Source of the DNA: Dyadobacter sp.
Lineage (GTDB): Bacteria; Bacteroidota; Bacteroidia; Cytophagales; Spirosomataceae
Length of the DNA stretch: 64,000 nt
Direction: 5' to 3'
Assembly (NCBI RefSeq): GCF_017744695.1
Contig: NZ_JAGIAS010000001.1
Span: 186,001 to 250,000, forward strand
The notes below the pieces were generated by a model. The model was not told the DNA's origin and ran no database searches. It was given only the letters and a program-made list of their open reading frames with translations. How positions within the stretch are numbered: the stretch's first letter is position 1; every line of letters begins with the position of its first letter. Made by a program: the position numbers and the translations under genes. Below are positions 18,217 through 27,878 of the stretch, piece after piece.

Positions 18217-19398
18217 TCAGATCAGTTTGCGGTGCCAGTCGACGCGGTAACCATATACCCAGTCCATTTTCCGCGCTTCCAGCTTGACGAAAATAGGCAG
18301 CAGCAAATCCCGGAAAAATTGTTGAAAGCGGTTGGGGACAGTCTTGGTATCCCCTACCTTCCGTGCCTGTTTGATAATCGCCTGAACGCGTTCCTGGCGC
18401 AACGATTGGAAACGGGAAAATGCCGCGTGCAAATCGGTGCAGTCGCGGATGCACTGTGCCAGCACCAGCGTATCTTCAAGGGCCAGCGATGCGCCTTGCC
18501 CGATGTGCGGGGCGGTCGCATGCGCCGCGTCGCCTATCAGGCATATGCGCCCCTGATGCCATTGGTCCAAAAAAGGGATGTCGTAGATCGGGTAAATTTC
18601 GATGGAATGTGCTTGCTCGATAATCGATACGATCGGTTCGGGATCATTGCGGTGCAATGCCGTCAATCGCTTTTTCAAATCCGTCAGCTCCGACTGATCC
18701 AGTTCATGGCGCAGTGGCGCCGTCTTTTGCGCGATGTTGTTAAACCACCAGATTTCCCCGCTTTTGGAAACCGCATACCCGAAGAATCCCCTCTCTCCGA
18801 ACGTCATGCGAATGGCGTCCGAGGGATGACTGAAATCTTCCAGCCGGGTAAAGCCGCCGGTTGACAATAAGCCGGTGTATTCGGGTCCGGGGGCTTCCGG
18901 AAAAATCGCCCTGCGAACGGCAGAATGAATGCCGTCGCAACCGATCAGCAAATCGCCTTCCACGACAGAACCATCGGCGAAAGAGACCGTCACCGTCACC
19001 TCACGCTGCCCGATAGACACTAGCCGCTTCCCGAATTCGATCGGTATACCGGCCTGTTGGGCCGCACGCCGCAAAGCGCCATTGAGCAAGCCACGTTTAA
19101 CCTGGATCGTCTCGCTGCCATACCGGGACATTTGCTCCGCATTATCGATGACGCCAATGGATTTATTACGCGCATTGAAAAACCGGATCTTGCCGGGCGT
19201 ATAATCGGTCAATAACTCGTCCAACGCCACGTATTCTTTTAAAATATTCAATCCGTTCGGAGAAATCCCCAGAAAGGCGCCCTGGGTGTCATCAGCCGTT
19301 TCCCGGGCTTCGTAGATGACTGCCTGTACGCCCACTTTTTGCAGTGCCAGCGCCATAGCGGGGCCGGCGATCCCGCAACCAACAATAATTGCTTTCAT
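18217..19398 (-). CDS. FAD-dependent aromatic-type monooxygenase
   Basis: 393 residues of the class A flavoprotein monooxygenase (UbiH/PHBH/TetX-like) group. The N-terminus MKAIIVGCGIAGPAMALAL is the GxGxxG dinucleotide fold; DGIHSAVRRAIF is the DG motif near residue 165; and GDAAHATAPHIGQGASLALED near residue 290 is the flavin-ribityl GD motif. No membrane segment is seen. Substrates of this group range from phenolics to antibiotics and cannot be deduced here. It is between a membrane protein and the diheme lipoprotein, and a divergent MarR regulator lies just upstream, so it may be part of a MarR-controlled detoxification set. Confidence 0.93.
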   Translation of the reverse strand: MKAIIVGCGIAGPAMALALQKVGVQAVIYEARETADDTQGAFLGISPNGLNILKEYVALDELLTDYTPGKIRFFNARNKSIGVIDNAEQMSRYGSETIQVKRGLLNGALRRAAQQAGIPIEFGKRLVSIGQREVTVTVSFADGSVVEGDLLIGCDGIHSAVRRAIFPEAPGPEYTGLLSTGGFTRLEDFSHPSDAIRMTFGERGFFGYAVSKSGEIWWFNNIAQKTAPLRHELDQSELTDLKKRLTALHRNDPEPIVSIIEQAHSIEIYPIYDIPFLDQWHQGRICLIGDAAHATAPHIGQGASLALEDTLVLAQCIRDCTDLHAAFSRFQSLRQERVQAIIKQARKVGDTKTVPNRFQQFFRDLLLPIFVKLEARKMDWVYGYRVDWHRKLI

Positions 19399-19428
19399 GA
19401 TAATGATATGTTTAACTGCCGCGCCATG

Positions 19429-19956
19429 TCAGGCATGCGAAATAGCGCTGTCCGTGATTTTACCTGTCCGGTTCAACGGAATGAGCACAAAAGAGAGGAT
19501 TGTAAATGCCGCCACACGGACCAGGTTCATCTCCCGCCATCGCGCGGCCTTTTGCAAAAGAATTTGATCGACTGTATCCGAAACGGGTATTTGCTGAAAG
19601 GATATGATCACTGGAGCAAAATACAGCAGCGTCCAGGCCCGCACGAGGACGTGCAGCACCAGGACCACGAGCAATATTTTTCGGCGGGAATGTATGTTCC
19701 AGTTCAGAACAAGAGCTGCCAGGAAGGTCAATTCGTGCAGCGAGTGGGCCACGATCCAGAAAACCTTAAAGTCAAGTCCGTAAGGCCCCTGGAACAAATG
19801 CAAAGACGCCGGCGGGGCGACCGTCCATACCGGGACCAGCACTGCCGTTTCAAATAACTGCGCTCCGTTGAGCAGCAGATAAGCAACTGTGGTGATCAAC
19901 AGCGACATGTTTGCCGGCGTTCGATCTGCGGTTGGCTCTTTCAAAGAAATTTCCAT
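19429..19956 (-). CDS. Membrane protein, unknown function
   Basis: 175 residues with four hydrophobic segments (about 18-45, 65-85, 93-115 and 147-162), starting MEISLKEPTADRTPAN. I see no catalytic motif and do not recognise the family. The start is 107 bases from the divergent MarR gene, with repeated ATCGGTT sequences in between. The FAD monooxygenase follows 30 bases downstream, so the two genes are likely one transcript. Confidence 0.8.
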   Translation of the reverse strand: MEISLKEPTADRTPANMSLLITTVAYLLLNGAQLFETAVLVPVWTVAPPASLHLFQGPYGLDFKVFWIVAHSLHELTFLAALVLNWNIHSRRKILLVVLVLHVLVRAWTLLYFAPVIISFQQIPVSDTVDQILLQKAARWREMNLVRVAAFTILSFVLIPLNRTGKITDSAISHA

Positions 19957-19965
19957 TTTAATTAC

Positions 19966-20027
19966 ATCGGTTCAGTTGTTATGTTGACAAAATTATATCG
20001 GTTTAGATATATAAACAACGAAACCGA
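19966..20027. promoter_or_regulatory. Candidate MarR operator region
   Basis: ATCGGTTnAG occurs twice in direct orientation, at 19966-19975 and 19997-20006, 31 bases or about three helical turns apart. The second copy also forms an inverted repeat with AAACCGA at 20021-20027 (TCGGTTT ... AAACCGA). This lies between the divergent membrane-protein and MarR genes, the classic place for MarR self-regulation. Assignment to this regulator is inference. Confidence 0.5.
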
Positions 20028-20063
20028 CTATTTTATTTACATTTACAGCAAAAACGATCTATT

Positions 20064-20762
20064 ATGAAGCCAATTGTTGAATTGATCAGTGCGTGGGATA
20101 GCTTTCAGGAAACACGTCCGGACGCTACGGTAGCGGATTTTTGTCGCCATTACCTGGCCATGATGGATGCCGCGGGATCAGACAAGGGCCTTTTCTCCGG
20201 TATCGAGCCGCCCGACATGACATCTACAATCGCCAAACTGGTTGGCCGGCTGGGTGCCATGCTGACGACTTATTCCAAACTGGCATTGAAGGAAGGAGAA
20301 GAAATAGAGCTGGATTGGTTCTATTGCCTGAACGCCATTTTCCATCAGGGAGAAGCCCGCAAAATCGATATCATCACCTATAACTTTCTCGAACAGACCA
20401 CCGGCATCGATATGCTCAACCGGTTGAGAAAAGCCGGCTACATTTCCGAACGGGCCGATCCTTCCGATAAACGGGCAAAGCTCGTTCAGCTGACCGTGGA
20501 GGGAAAGCAATTGCTGTTCAAACTTTATGAGCGGCTGTACCTGCCCGCCCACATGCTGTTTGGCGAGATGTCGAAAGCGGACAGCCATCTGATGGTGAAC
20601 CTGCTGGGCCCTATTGAGCAGAAACACGGGAAAATTCTGGAAGTTAACCGCGCCCGGAACTTTGCCGACTTGCTGGCCGAGACATTAGGCCCGGAGAAAC
20701 TCGACGAAATAAACCGGTACCAGCAAAATCAGATCGCCCGGTTTGCTGCGGGTAAAGAGTAG
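20064..20762 (+). CDS. MarR family transcriptional regulator
   Basis: 232 residues. The winged-helix part is recognisable by ITYNFLEQTTGIDMLNRLRKAGYISERADPSDKRAKLVQLTVEGKQLL, where the wing carries DKRAK in the position of the MarR DxRxK pattern. It is longer than classical MarR proteins (about 140-160 residues), with extra sequence at both ends. It is divergent from the membrane protein/monooxygenase/diheme genes and probably controls them and itself through the ATCGGTT repeats. The ligand is unknown. Confidence 0.9.
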   Translation: MKPIVELISAWDSFQETRPDATVADFCRHYLAMMDAAGSDKGLFSGIEPPDMTSTIAKLVGRLGAMLTTYSKLALKEGEEIELDWFYCLNAIFHQGEARKIDIITYNFLEQTTGIDMLNRLRKAGYISERADPSDKRAKLVQLTVEGKQLLFKLYERLYLPAHMLFGEMSKADSHLMVNLLGPIEQKHGKILEVNRARNFADLLAETLGPEKLDEINRYQQNQIARFAAGKE

Positions 20763-20773
20763 CAGGTTTTCAT

Positions 20774-21640
20774 TCAGTTGGCTATCGTCATCCTGTAATG
20801 GTGCGGGCTTTGTCCGGTAATCTCCCTGAATCTGCGGTGAAAGCAGCTGAAATTCGCGAACCCGCTTTCATAGCAGACCTCTTTCAGGTTGATATTATCG
20901 TTCATGAGCAGCTTACAGGCGTTTCCGACCCGAATTTCCGTCAGGAATTGCAGGTATGTTTTACCGGTCCTGGATTTGAAATAGCGGCAAAACGAATTGG
21001 GTACCAACCCCGCAATGCCGGCTACATGTTCCAGATAGATTTTCTTATGAAAATTGTTGAATGTGTATTCGTAGATATCATTGATCCGGTCGTTCTCCGA
21101 ATCCAGGAGAACGCTCTGATATCCGATCGAGGATAGCATGACCGTCTCCTCCGACCGGTAAATGCTGTACAGGATTTTCATCAGCGTCATAATCCGGTCC
21201 GGGCCTTCGGCGTGATCCAGGCTGGTTATCTGCTGCCGCACCTCTTCTTTTAAACGACCCGTCAGAAGGAGCCCCCTGCCTGCTTTCTCCAATACCGATT
21301 TAAAAGGCTTGTTTTCGCTCAGGTTCAGAAATTTATCGCCCCAGAAATCCGGCATAAAGTGAATGACGGTTGAAACGAGATTTCCTGAGACATTCACCGG
21401 TTCCGAAGGCGCGTCAAATCGCCAGTAATGCGGCAGGTTGCTGCCAACCAGCACAATATCATCCGTAAAAAACCTTTTGATACTATCTCCCACAAACTGC
21501 GTTCCCGATCCCCTGTGAAAATAGATCAGTTCCACCTCCGGATGGTAATGCCAGCGGTTGTTGATGTTCGTCATTTTGTCGTGCCGAACACTGAACGAAT
21601 GTGCCTGCGCATTCGGGACCCTGAGTAGCTGCGGTTTCAT
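20774..21640 (-). CDS. AraC family transcriptional regulator with cupin sensor domain
   Basis: 288 residues: an N-terminal cupin-like ligand domain (WHYHPEVELIYFHRGSGTQFVGD, residues about 30-55) and a C-terminal double HTH of AraC type (about 185-285: LEHVAGIAGLVPNSFCRYFKSRTGKTYLQFLTEIRV ... LKEVCYESGFANFSCFHRRFREITGQSPHHYR). This layout is common for regulators of sugar use. It is divergent from the zinc dehydrogenase/alpha-fucosidase genes and the likely local regulator of them. The stop codon is 11 bases from the convergent MarR stop. Confidence 0.94.
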   Translation of the reverse strand: MKPQLLRVPNAQAHSFSVRHDKMTNINNRWHYHPEVELIYFHRGSGTQFVGDSIKRFFTDDIVLVGSNLPHYWRFDAPSEPVNVSGNLVSTVIHFMPDFWGDKFLNLSENKPFKSVLEKAGRGLLLTGRLKEEVRQQITSLDHAEGPDRIMTLMKILYSIYRSEETVMLSSIGYQSVLLDSENDRINDIYEYTFNNFHKKIYLEHVAGIAGLVPNSFCRYFKSRTGKTYLQFLTEIRVGNACKLLMNDNINLKEVCYESGFANFSCFHRRFREITGQSPHHYRMTIAN

Positions 21641-21657
21641 ATTAAATTTCTATACAC

Positions 21658-21665
21658 CAAAAATA
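21658..21665 (-). promoter_or_regulatory. Candidate -7 promoter element for the AraC regulator
   Basis: On the minus strand TATTTTTG matches TAnnTTTG, 17 bases before the start codon at 21640. No clear TTTG is found at -33, so the assignment is tentative. Confidence 0.35.
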
Positions 21666-21851
21666 AGCAGCCTGCCCATAAACATGTTAATATCTCTTAC
21701 AATTCGGTTAATGTTTTGCGCAATCTTCCTAAAAAAACACAATTCCTTTGTATTGTTATAAATCAAAGAAAATAAGGCAACTGTACCATTATCAGCGCAG
21801 TTACGGCCATTCCCGACCGCCCGGGAAGGAAGTAACCCGACTACCATCACG

Positions 21852-22868
21852 ATGAAAACATTAGTTTGCGAAACTCCCGGGAATTTCCGGTACCACGACT
21901 CCGACATCCCCGTTCTGACGGAGAATCACACCATCTTGAAAATCAGGAACATCGGCATTTGCGGCACCGATCTGCACGCATTCGAAGGCACGCAGCCATT
22001 TTTCAATTACCCCAGAATACTCGGCCATGAACTCGCCGGTGAAATCGTGGCAACCCATGGAGCGCCCGGCTTTTCGGTAGGCGAAGCTGTTACTTTCCTA
22101 CCCTATTTCAACTGCGGGCACTGCATTGCATGCCGCAACGGAAAAACCAATTGCTGCACCCGCATGAAAGTGTTCGGGGTGCATGTAGACGGCGGTATGG
22201 CCGAGTTCATCTCCGTCCCTTCCGACAAACTCGTTCATGCCGAAGGGCTTACATTTGAGGAACTCGCATTGGTTGAACCGCTCGCGATCGGGGCACACGC
22301 CATCCGGCGGGCTGGTGTTACGGCCGATGATACGGTGCTCGTCATGGGAGCTGGCCCCATCGGTCTGGGAATTATGGAATTTGCCAGGATCGCGGGGGCG
22401 AAGGTGATCGGCCTGGATATCCATGCAGGCAGGCTGCGGTTCTGCGAGGAGCATATTCAGCTGAAACATAGCATTAATGGTTCAACACAGGATGTGGCCC
22501 GGGAATTGGCCCGGCTGACCGCCGGCGATATGCCTACGGTCGTGGTCGACGCCACCGGAAACCTCAAAGCCATTAACAAAGGATTCGAATACCTGTCCCA
22601 CGGCGGGAAGTATGTGCTCGTGGGCCTGCAAGGCGGAGAGATCGCTTTCAGCCACCCCGAGTTCCATAAACGCGAAGCCACGCTGATGAGCAGCCGCAAT
22701 GCCACGCGGGCCGATTTCGAATACGTTATCAGCTGTATTCGAAACGGGCAGATAACACCCGGAAACTACATTACCCACCGTGTCGAATTCAGTGACATCA
22801 AATCCGATTTCAAAAGCTGGCTCGACCCTGCCACGAACGTCATCAAAGCCATGGCATTTATCAACTGA
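21852..22868 (+). CDS. Zinc-dependent medium-chain alcohol/polyol dehydrogenase
   Basis: 338-residue MDR enzyme. Catalytic zinc ligands are Cys37, His59 and Glu60 ([15 protein letters not shown]). Structural zinc ligands are Cys88, Cys91, Cys94 and Cys102. The NAD(P)-binding fold shows [15 protein letters not shown]. The family oxidises sugars, sugar acids or polyols. Because it is directly upstream of a GH95 alpha-L-fucosidase (49 bases) and divergent from a cupin-AraC regulator, oxidation of the released sugar or a derivative (L-fucose or L-fuconate branch) is a reasonable but untested role. Confidence 0.92.
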   Translation: MKTLVCETPGNFRYHDSDIPVLTENHTILKIRNIGICGTDLHAFEGTQPFFNYPRILGHELAGEIVATHGAPGFSVGEAVTFLPYFNCGHCIACRNGKTNCCTRMKVFGVHVDGGMAEFISVPSDKLVHAEGLTFEELALVEPLAIGAHAIRRAGVTADDTVLVMGAGPIGLGIMEFARIAGAKVIGLDIHAGRLRFCEEHIQLKHSINGSTQDVARELARLTAGDMPTVVVDATGNLKAINKGFEYLSHGGKYVLVGLQGGEIAFSHPEFHKREATLMSSRNATRADFEYVISCIRNGQITPGNYITHRVEFSDIKSDFKSWLDPATNVIKAMAFIN

Positions 22869-22917
22869 CCGCATATCCTTTACCAGAAAACTATCTATTT
22901 TAATCCGAACCTCATTT

Positions 22918-25416
22918 ATGAATCATTTACCCAGGAAGCTCGTCGCCGTCGCATTGCTGACGCTATGGCGTTTCAGCTCGTTCGGGCAGCAATCCGCCGA
23001 TCTGAAACTTTGGTATAAACAACCGGCCGCCCGATGGGTGGAAGCGCTGCCGGTCGGTAACGGGCACATCGGTGCGATGATCTTCGGGGGCGTCGAACAG
23101 GAGCTGCTGCAACTCAACGAGAGCTCACTTTGGTCGGGCGGGCCGGTAAAAACGAATGTCAACCCGGCATCGGCCTCCTACCTGCCGCAGGTCAGGGAAG
23201 CGCTGCTGAAAGAGCAGGATTACCAGAAAGCAAATGAATTGCTGAAAAAAATGCAGGGTCTTTACACCGAGTCATATATGCCGATGGGTGACCTGCGGAT
23301 CTCGCAGGATTTAAAGGGCAAAAAAGCCACCAGCTACTACCGCGACCTGGATATTGCCAATTCCGTCGCCAGCACGAGCTTCACCGTCGATGGGGTCAGC
23401 TACAAAAGAGAAATTTTCACCTCGGCGCCCGACAACATCCTGGTAATGAGAATATCCGCTTCGAAACCCAAACAGCTCAACTTCACCGTTTCCGCGAACA
23501 GCCAGCTGCATTACCAGCTAGCCACCGGTACCCGCGAACTGGTGGTCAATGGTAAAGCGCCATCGCACGTTAACCCAAACTATTACAATCCGCAAGGCCA
23601 GCAGCCGATCGTCTATGAGGATCCCAATGGCTGCAACGGCACCCGGTTTCAGTTCAGGATCAAAGCCGTGAGCAAGGACGGCGTCATTTCGACGGATACT
23701 TCCGGTATCAGCGTCAGGAATGCGAGCGAGGTGTTTGTATACCTGTCGGCCGCGACCAGCTTCAACGGGTTTGATAAATGCCCGGATAAGGATGGAAAAG
23801 ATGAAAAAGCGCTGGCCAAAGGCTACCTGGACAAGGCATTGAGCAAAACATACGCCGATCTCAAAAAACGTCACGAGCTTGATTACCATACCTATTTCAA
23901 CCGTGTCAGATTCGAACTGACCGATAGCTCTCCCAATAATCCCAATCCGAAACTCGCATCGGACGAGCGCCTGATGGCCTATTCCAAAGGGGACCATGAC
24001 CCGAAACTGGAAGTGCTTTATTATCAATACGGTCGGTACCTGCTGATTTCGTCCTCACGGCCCGCGCTCCCGGGCGTACCCGCCGGCCCGCCCGCGAACC
24101 TGCAAGGCATTTGGAACAAGGAAATGCGGCCGCCATGGAGCTCCAACTACACGATCAATATCAACACGCAGATGAATTACTGGCCGGCGGAGGTGGCGAA
24201 CCTGTCGGAAATGCATATGCCCCTGCTGACGTGGATCAAAGACCTCTCCCAAACCGGTAAGGTCACCGCAAAAGAGTTTTACGGTGCCCGGGGCTGGGTG
24301 GCACATCACAATGCAGACATATGGGGGATGTCCAATCCGGTAGGGAATGTCGGGGACGGTGATCCGGTGTGGGCCAACTGGTACATGGGCGCCAACTGGC
24401 TGTGCCAGCATCTGTGGGAGCATTACCGGTTTTCGGGCGACAAGGCCTTCCTGCGTGATAAAGGTTACCCGCTCATGAAAGAAGCTGCCCTGTTTACGCT
24501 CGACTGGCTGGTAGAGGACAAGGACGGTTACCTCGTAACAGCCCCTTCCACCTCGCCGGAAAACAAGTTCAAAGACCCCAAAGGCGGCGAAGCGGCTGTT
24601 TCGATAGCTACCACCATGGACATTTCCATTGTGTACGACCTCTTTTCGAACCTGATCGAAGCGGCGGATGTACTCGGCAACGATCCGGAATTCAAAAAGC
24701 TGTTGGTTGAAAAAAGAGCTAAACTTTACCCGTTGAAAATAGACAAGCGCGGCAGGATACAGGAGTGGTATAAAGATTTTGAAGAAACCGACACCTTGCA
24801 CCGCCACGTATCGCACCTGTTCGGACTGCATCCGGGACGTCAGATTTCCCAAAACACCCCGGAATATTTCCAGGCGGCCAGAAAAACGCTCGAAGTACGC
24901 GGCGACCATGGAACCGGATGGAGTAAGGGCTGGAAAATCAATTTCTGGGCGCGGCTCCTCGACGGCGACCACGCCTACAAACTCATTCGCCAGTTGATGA
25001 AATATACCAACGAGGGTAACGCAGAGTACAGGGGCGGCGGCACATACCCCAACTTTTTCGACGCTCACCCGCCATTCCAGATCGACGGGAACTTTGCCGG
25101 AACTGCGGGAATGTCCGAAATGCTGATCCAGAGTCATTTGAAAGGAATACACCTCTTACCCGCCCTCCCATCCGACTGGAAGGAAGGCAGCATCAAAGGC
25201 CTTCGTGCACGGTCCGGATTTGAGGTCGATATAAACTGGAAAAACAGGAAACTGGTCAGCTCCGTCATCAAATCACTGGACGGGCAGTTATGTACGATCA
25301 AAACAAACGTACCCGTCAAAGTAGCCGGTGCAACCAGCAAAAAAACGGCTGCCGGATACATTACCGAGTTTAAAACAGAAAAGGGGAAAACCTATCAAAT
25401 CCTGGCTGGCAACTAA
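22918..25416 (+). CDS. GH95 family alpha-L-fucosidase (or alpha-L-galactosidase)
   Basis: 832 residues from the ATG at 22918; the open frame extends back into the dehydrogenase gene. A signal peptide ends near FSSFGQ. The N-terminal block [21 protein letters not shown] is the standard GH95 opening. Catalytic-site motifs align with bifidobacterial Afc[15 protein letters not shown] (Asn414, Asn416), APSTSPEN (Glu548) and [11 protein letters not shown] (Asp723). Secreted or periplasmic, it removes terminal fucose (typically alpha-1,2) or L-galactose by inversion. It is followed by a strong bidirectional terminator shared with the convergent GH89 gene. Confidence 0.95.
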   Translation: MNHLPRKLVAVALLTLWRFSSFGQQSADLKLWYKQPAARWVEALPVGNGHIGAMIFGGVEQELLQLNESSLWSGGPVKTNVNPASASYLPQVREALLKEQDYQKANELLKKMQGLYTESYMPMGDLRISQDLKGKKATSYYRDLDIANSVASTSFTVDGVSYKREIFTSAPDNILVMRISASKPKQLNFTVSANSQLHYQLATGTRELVVNGKAPSHVNPNYYNPQGQQPIVYEDPNGCNGTRFQFRIKAVSKDGVISTDTSGISVRNASEVFVYLSAATSFNGFDKCPDKDGKDEKALAKGYLDKALSKTYADLKKRHELDYHTYFNRVRFELTDSSPNNPNPKLASDERLMAYSKGDHDPKLEVLYYQYGRYLLISSSRPALPGVPAGPPANLQGIWNKEMRPPWSSNYTININTQMNYWPAEVANLSEMHMPLLTWIKDLSQTGKVTAKEFYGARGWVAHHNADIWGMSNPVGNVGDGDPVWANWYMGANWLCQHLWEHYRFSGDKAFLRDKGYPLMKEAALFTLDWLVEDKDGYLVTAPSTSPENKFKDPKGGEAAVSIATTMDISIVYDLFSNLIEAADVLGNDPEFKKLLVEKRAKLYPLKIDKRGRIQEWYKDFEETDTLHRHVSHLFGLHPGRQISQNTPEYFQAARKTLEVRGDHGTGWSKGWKINFWARLLDGDHAYKLIRQLMKYTNEGNAEYRGGGTYPNFFDAHPPFQIDGNFAGTAGMSEMLIQSHLKGIHLLPALPSDWKEGSIKGLRARSGFEVDINWKNRKLVSSVIKSLDGQLCTIKTNVPVKVAGATSKKTAAGYITEFKTEKGKTYQILAGN

Positions 25417-25454
25417 ATGCATTCAAGTCCGGACCAAACTCGAAATCCATTCAA

Positions 25455-25493
25455 CAAAACAGCCCGGTTGCGATTAGTAACCGGGCTGTTTTG
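25455..25493. terminator. Bidirectional rho-independent terminator
   Basis: Perfect 15-base inverted repeat: left arm CAAAACAGCCCGGTT (25455-25469), 9-base loop, right arm 25479-25493. A-tracts on one side and T-tracts on the other mean it can end transcripts from both the plus-strand GH95 gene and the minus-strand GH89 gene. Confidence 0.92.
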
Positions 25494-25511
25494 TATTGGT
25501 AATCATCCAAT

Positions 25512-27770
25512 TTAATGCCGCGCCGTAGTGTGATAGGCATCGCGGATCTGGCGCTGGTACTTTTCGTACAGGCCCGCAGCCACTTGGGCACTACTTCCTT
25601 TCGGCGCCACTGGGTAATCCTTCCGCACATTCACCCACTGCCACTCCCATTGGCGTATGGAATTTTCAAAAGCCTGCCAGTCGGGCGTTGTTCCTGATTT
25701 CAACGATTTCCCCAGCATGCCAAAGAATTGCTCCCATCGTACTTTGTAAAAGTCGTTGAGCAATCCACTCCATTGCCGGTTGGAATATTCATGCAGCGGG
25801 CTGTCCGCATCGCCCCAGAGCGTGATCAGGTCCCGGGCATTTTTCTCGTAAAGCGCCTTTTCTGCCGGGGTGGCTCCCCATTGCCTGGCCGAAGCGATCC
25901 ACGGGCCGAGTAAAAAGTCCTTGCGCGTCGCCAGCAGCAGATCCATATCTACGATCAGTTCGAGAAAAGCGCGGCTGTACTTGTCGAAGCCTGCCTGATC
26001 TCCCCTGCGAAACGCCTCTACCCACCGTTTCTGCACGACCAATGCATAGTTGGCCAGCACCTGTCTCGAAATATCGGTCAGGTCGTACAGGAAACCCTCG
26101 GTATGGGGGCCTTTTGCCGCCGCTTCTACGAACAAATCCCAGGCCGGCAACAAGTCGGCCGGCGGGTAATTCAGCTTCGTCCGCGTCCACACGGTTGTAG
26201 AATCCAGCGTAGGCCTGCCTGTGACGATCGATTCGGCCCCGTCGCGTATTTCCATGCCGTTGTAAGCGGTCCGCCGGAGAATTTGCCATGCCTTCACCAG
26301 CCGCTGGTCGTCCCTTCCGTAGCGGTTTCGCGCGTATCGGGGGAGCCATTCGTCGAGGTCAATGGGGGTTGTCCGCCAGGTATGGTCCATCATCAGTTCG
26401 TAGATCACCGGGTTCTGCTCGATGGCCTCCATCGTCAGACCGATCCCTTCCATGCGCTTTTTGTTGGGGCTGTTCCAGGCGGCGGCCGGTCCCTGGGCCA
26501 CGCCATCCATTCGTCCGAAGAGGTTCACATTCCCGCCGAAATTGTTGAGCATGTTCCAGATCCAGGGCTTACCGTAAAAGGCGTCCGTCCGCTTCCAGAC
26601 CGGCTCTATCTCGGCAGCCAGGTCGAGCAAAAGCATCCGCTCATCGGGGACTGCATTGAGTAACGCTTCGATCTGCGGCGCCTTCCAGAACTTGCGGTCG
26701 CTGTAAAAAAGCCAGCCCTGCATGACCCACACCGCGTCGGGATCGGCCTGCTGCATACCCTGATAAATACGTTCGCTGAGCTTCGAAAGGTAGGCGGGAT
26801 CGTCGGTGGGCGGTTCATTCTCATTGAATGTATCGGCCGAATACAAATGGTCGGTTCCGTAGAGTTCTTTTTGCTTATTCAAAAACCGCTTCCCTATTTC
26901 CGCAAACAGCGGGTCCTGCGAATGGAGAATGTAGGTATCGCCGAAACCATTAGTCCAGTTGGTCGCTTTCAATTGGGCCTGGGGATACTTTTTGCGGAAT
27001 GCCGCCGGAACGTGTCCGGTAAATGCGGGCAATACCGGTTTCATACCCAGCTCCCGCTCGCGACGGACAATCTGCTGTTGCAGCTTTTGGTGGCTCTCCA
27101 TCCAGCTGAGTGGCAATGGCCCGCCCCAGCCATCGAGATTCCCCATCCAGAACCAGCCAAAATAGGCCGGGCCGCTGAAAAAATCTTTGAGGTCCTCCTC
27201 GCTGAAACCCATCTCCTTGTACACCTGCAACCATACGTACTCTTCTCCCGTAATCGCGAGCGGCATATTGATCCCGTGCAGGGCCATCCAGTCGATCTCC
27301 TTCTGCCAGCGGTCCCAGTCCCACCAGCTCATGGTGTAATTGAATGTACAATAATTGAGGTTATAGCGGTACCGGTACGCGGTTTCTTTACGCACTTTGG
27401 CCGGAACGACGGGCAATTGGGCAGGCAGCGCCAGGTTTGTGCCATTCCAGGTAATCTGGCAATGCGCATATTCGGTGAGGTAATGGTATAAGGCAGAGGC
27501 TATCGCTACGCCGCTGGAACCACGAAGGACGATTTTACCCGCTTTACTTTCGATTTCAAATTCATCCTTACCCGACCTCGAATGCAGTTCCTCTACCTGA
27601 AAATGCGAGGCGTGCGTTGGGACCACTCGCTGTATCAAGGAACTTGCGGGATCGACAACCGCCTGGGCTATGGAAGTCGTCGCGGGGACACTCATCCAAA
27701 AGATAAGACAAAACCGGTTGGTCCTTCCCAACCATCGAGGAGAAGAACCACCATTACGGAAATGATTCAT
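25512..27770 (-). CDS. GH89 family alpha-N-acetylglucosaminidase (NAGLU-like)
   Basis: 752 residues from the ATG at 27770, which puts a signal peptide (ending SIAQA) at the N-terminus; an upstream ATG at 27839 lies in a hairpin and would bury it. NAGLU blocks are clear: YRYNLNYCTFNYTMSWWDWDRW, LAITGEEYVWLQVY, SADTFNENEPP with Glu317 and GIGLTMEAIEQNPVIYELM with Glu448. These match the two catalytic glutamates of human NAGLU (316 and 446). It releases alpha-linked terminal GlcNAc, as found on some O-glycans. It is the last gene of the SusC/SusD run, 108 bases after susD. Confidence 0.96.
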   Translation of the reverse strand: MNHFRNGGSSPRWLGRTNRFCLIFWMSVPATTSIAQAVVDPASSLIQRVVPTHASHFQVEELHSRSGKDEFEIESKAGKIVLRGSSGVAIASALYHYLTEYAHCQITWNGTNLALPAQLPVVPAKVRKETAYRYRYNLNYCTFNYTMSWWDWDRWQKEIDWMALHGINMPLAITGEEYVWLQVYKEMGFSEEDLKDFFSGPAYFGWFWMGNLDGWGGPLPLSWMESHQKLQQQIVRRERELGMKPVLPAFTGHVPAAFRKKYPQAQLKATNWTNGFGDTYILHSQDPLFAEIGKRFLNKQKELYGTDHLYSADTFNENEPPTDDPAYLSKLSERIYQGMQQADPDAVWVMQGWLFYSDRKFWKAPQIEALLNAVPDERMLLLDLAAEIEPVWKRTDAFYGKPWIWNMLNNFGGNVNLFGRMDGVAQGPAAAWNSPNKKRMEGIGLTMEAIEQNPVIYELMMDHTWRTTPIDLDEWLPRYARNRYGRDDQRLVKAWQILRRTAYNGMEIRDGAESIVTGRPTLDSTTVWTRTKLNYPPADLLPAWDLFVEAAAKGPHTEGFLYDLTDISRQVLANYALVVQKRWVEAFRRGDQAGFDKYSRAFLELIVDMDLLLATRKDFLLGPWIASARQWGATPAEKALYEKNARDLITLWGDADSPLHEYSNRQWSGLLNDFYKVRWEQFFGMLGKSLKSGTTPDWQAFENSIRQWEWQWVNVRKDYPVAPKGSSAQVAAGLYEKYQRQIRDAYHTTARH

Positions 27771-27836
27771 TTTAAAATACGGAATGATTGGCCTGTCGGC
27801 AGCTGAATGCTGTGACTGGAACGATGTGAATGAAGG

Positions 27837-27871
27837 CATTCTCCGTACCCGAAATACGGCTACGGAGAATG
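27837..27871 (-). promoter_or_regulatory. Hairpin between susD and GH89 gene
   Basis: Perfect 11-base inverted repeat, CATTCTCCGTA (27837-27847) and TACGGAGAATG (27861-27871), with a 13-base loop, just 8 bases after the susD stop. There is no T-tract downstream on the minus strand, so it looks more like an RNA-stability or partial-attenuation element than a full terminator. It could lower GH89 expression relative to SusC/SusD. Confidence 0.6.
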
Positions 27872-27878
27872 TTATAAA

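Noticed and set aside
18191-18454. N-terminal extension of the diheme lipoprotein
   Set aside because: Overlaps the monooxygenase gene; the lipoprotein signal begins at the ATG at 18190.
22780-22917. N-terminal extension of the GH95 gene
   Set aside because: Overlaps the dehydrogenase 3' end and would bury the signal peptide that begins at 22918.
24055-25152. 365-residue minus-strand frame opposite the GH95 gene
   Set aside because: Overlaps the catalytic part of GH95; Val/Phe/Arg-rich without signal or motif.
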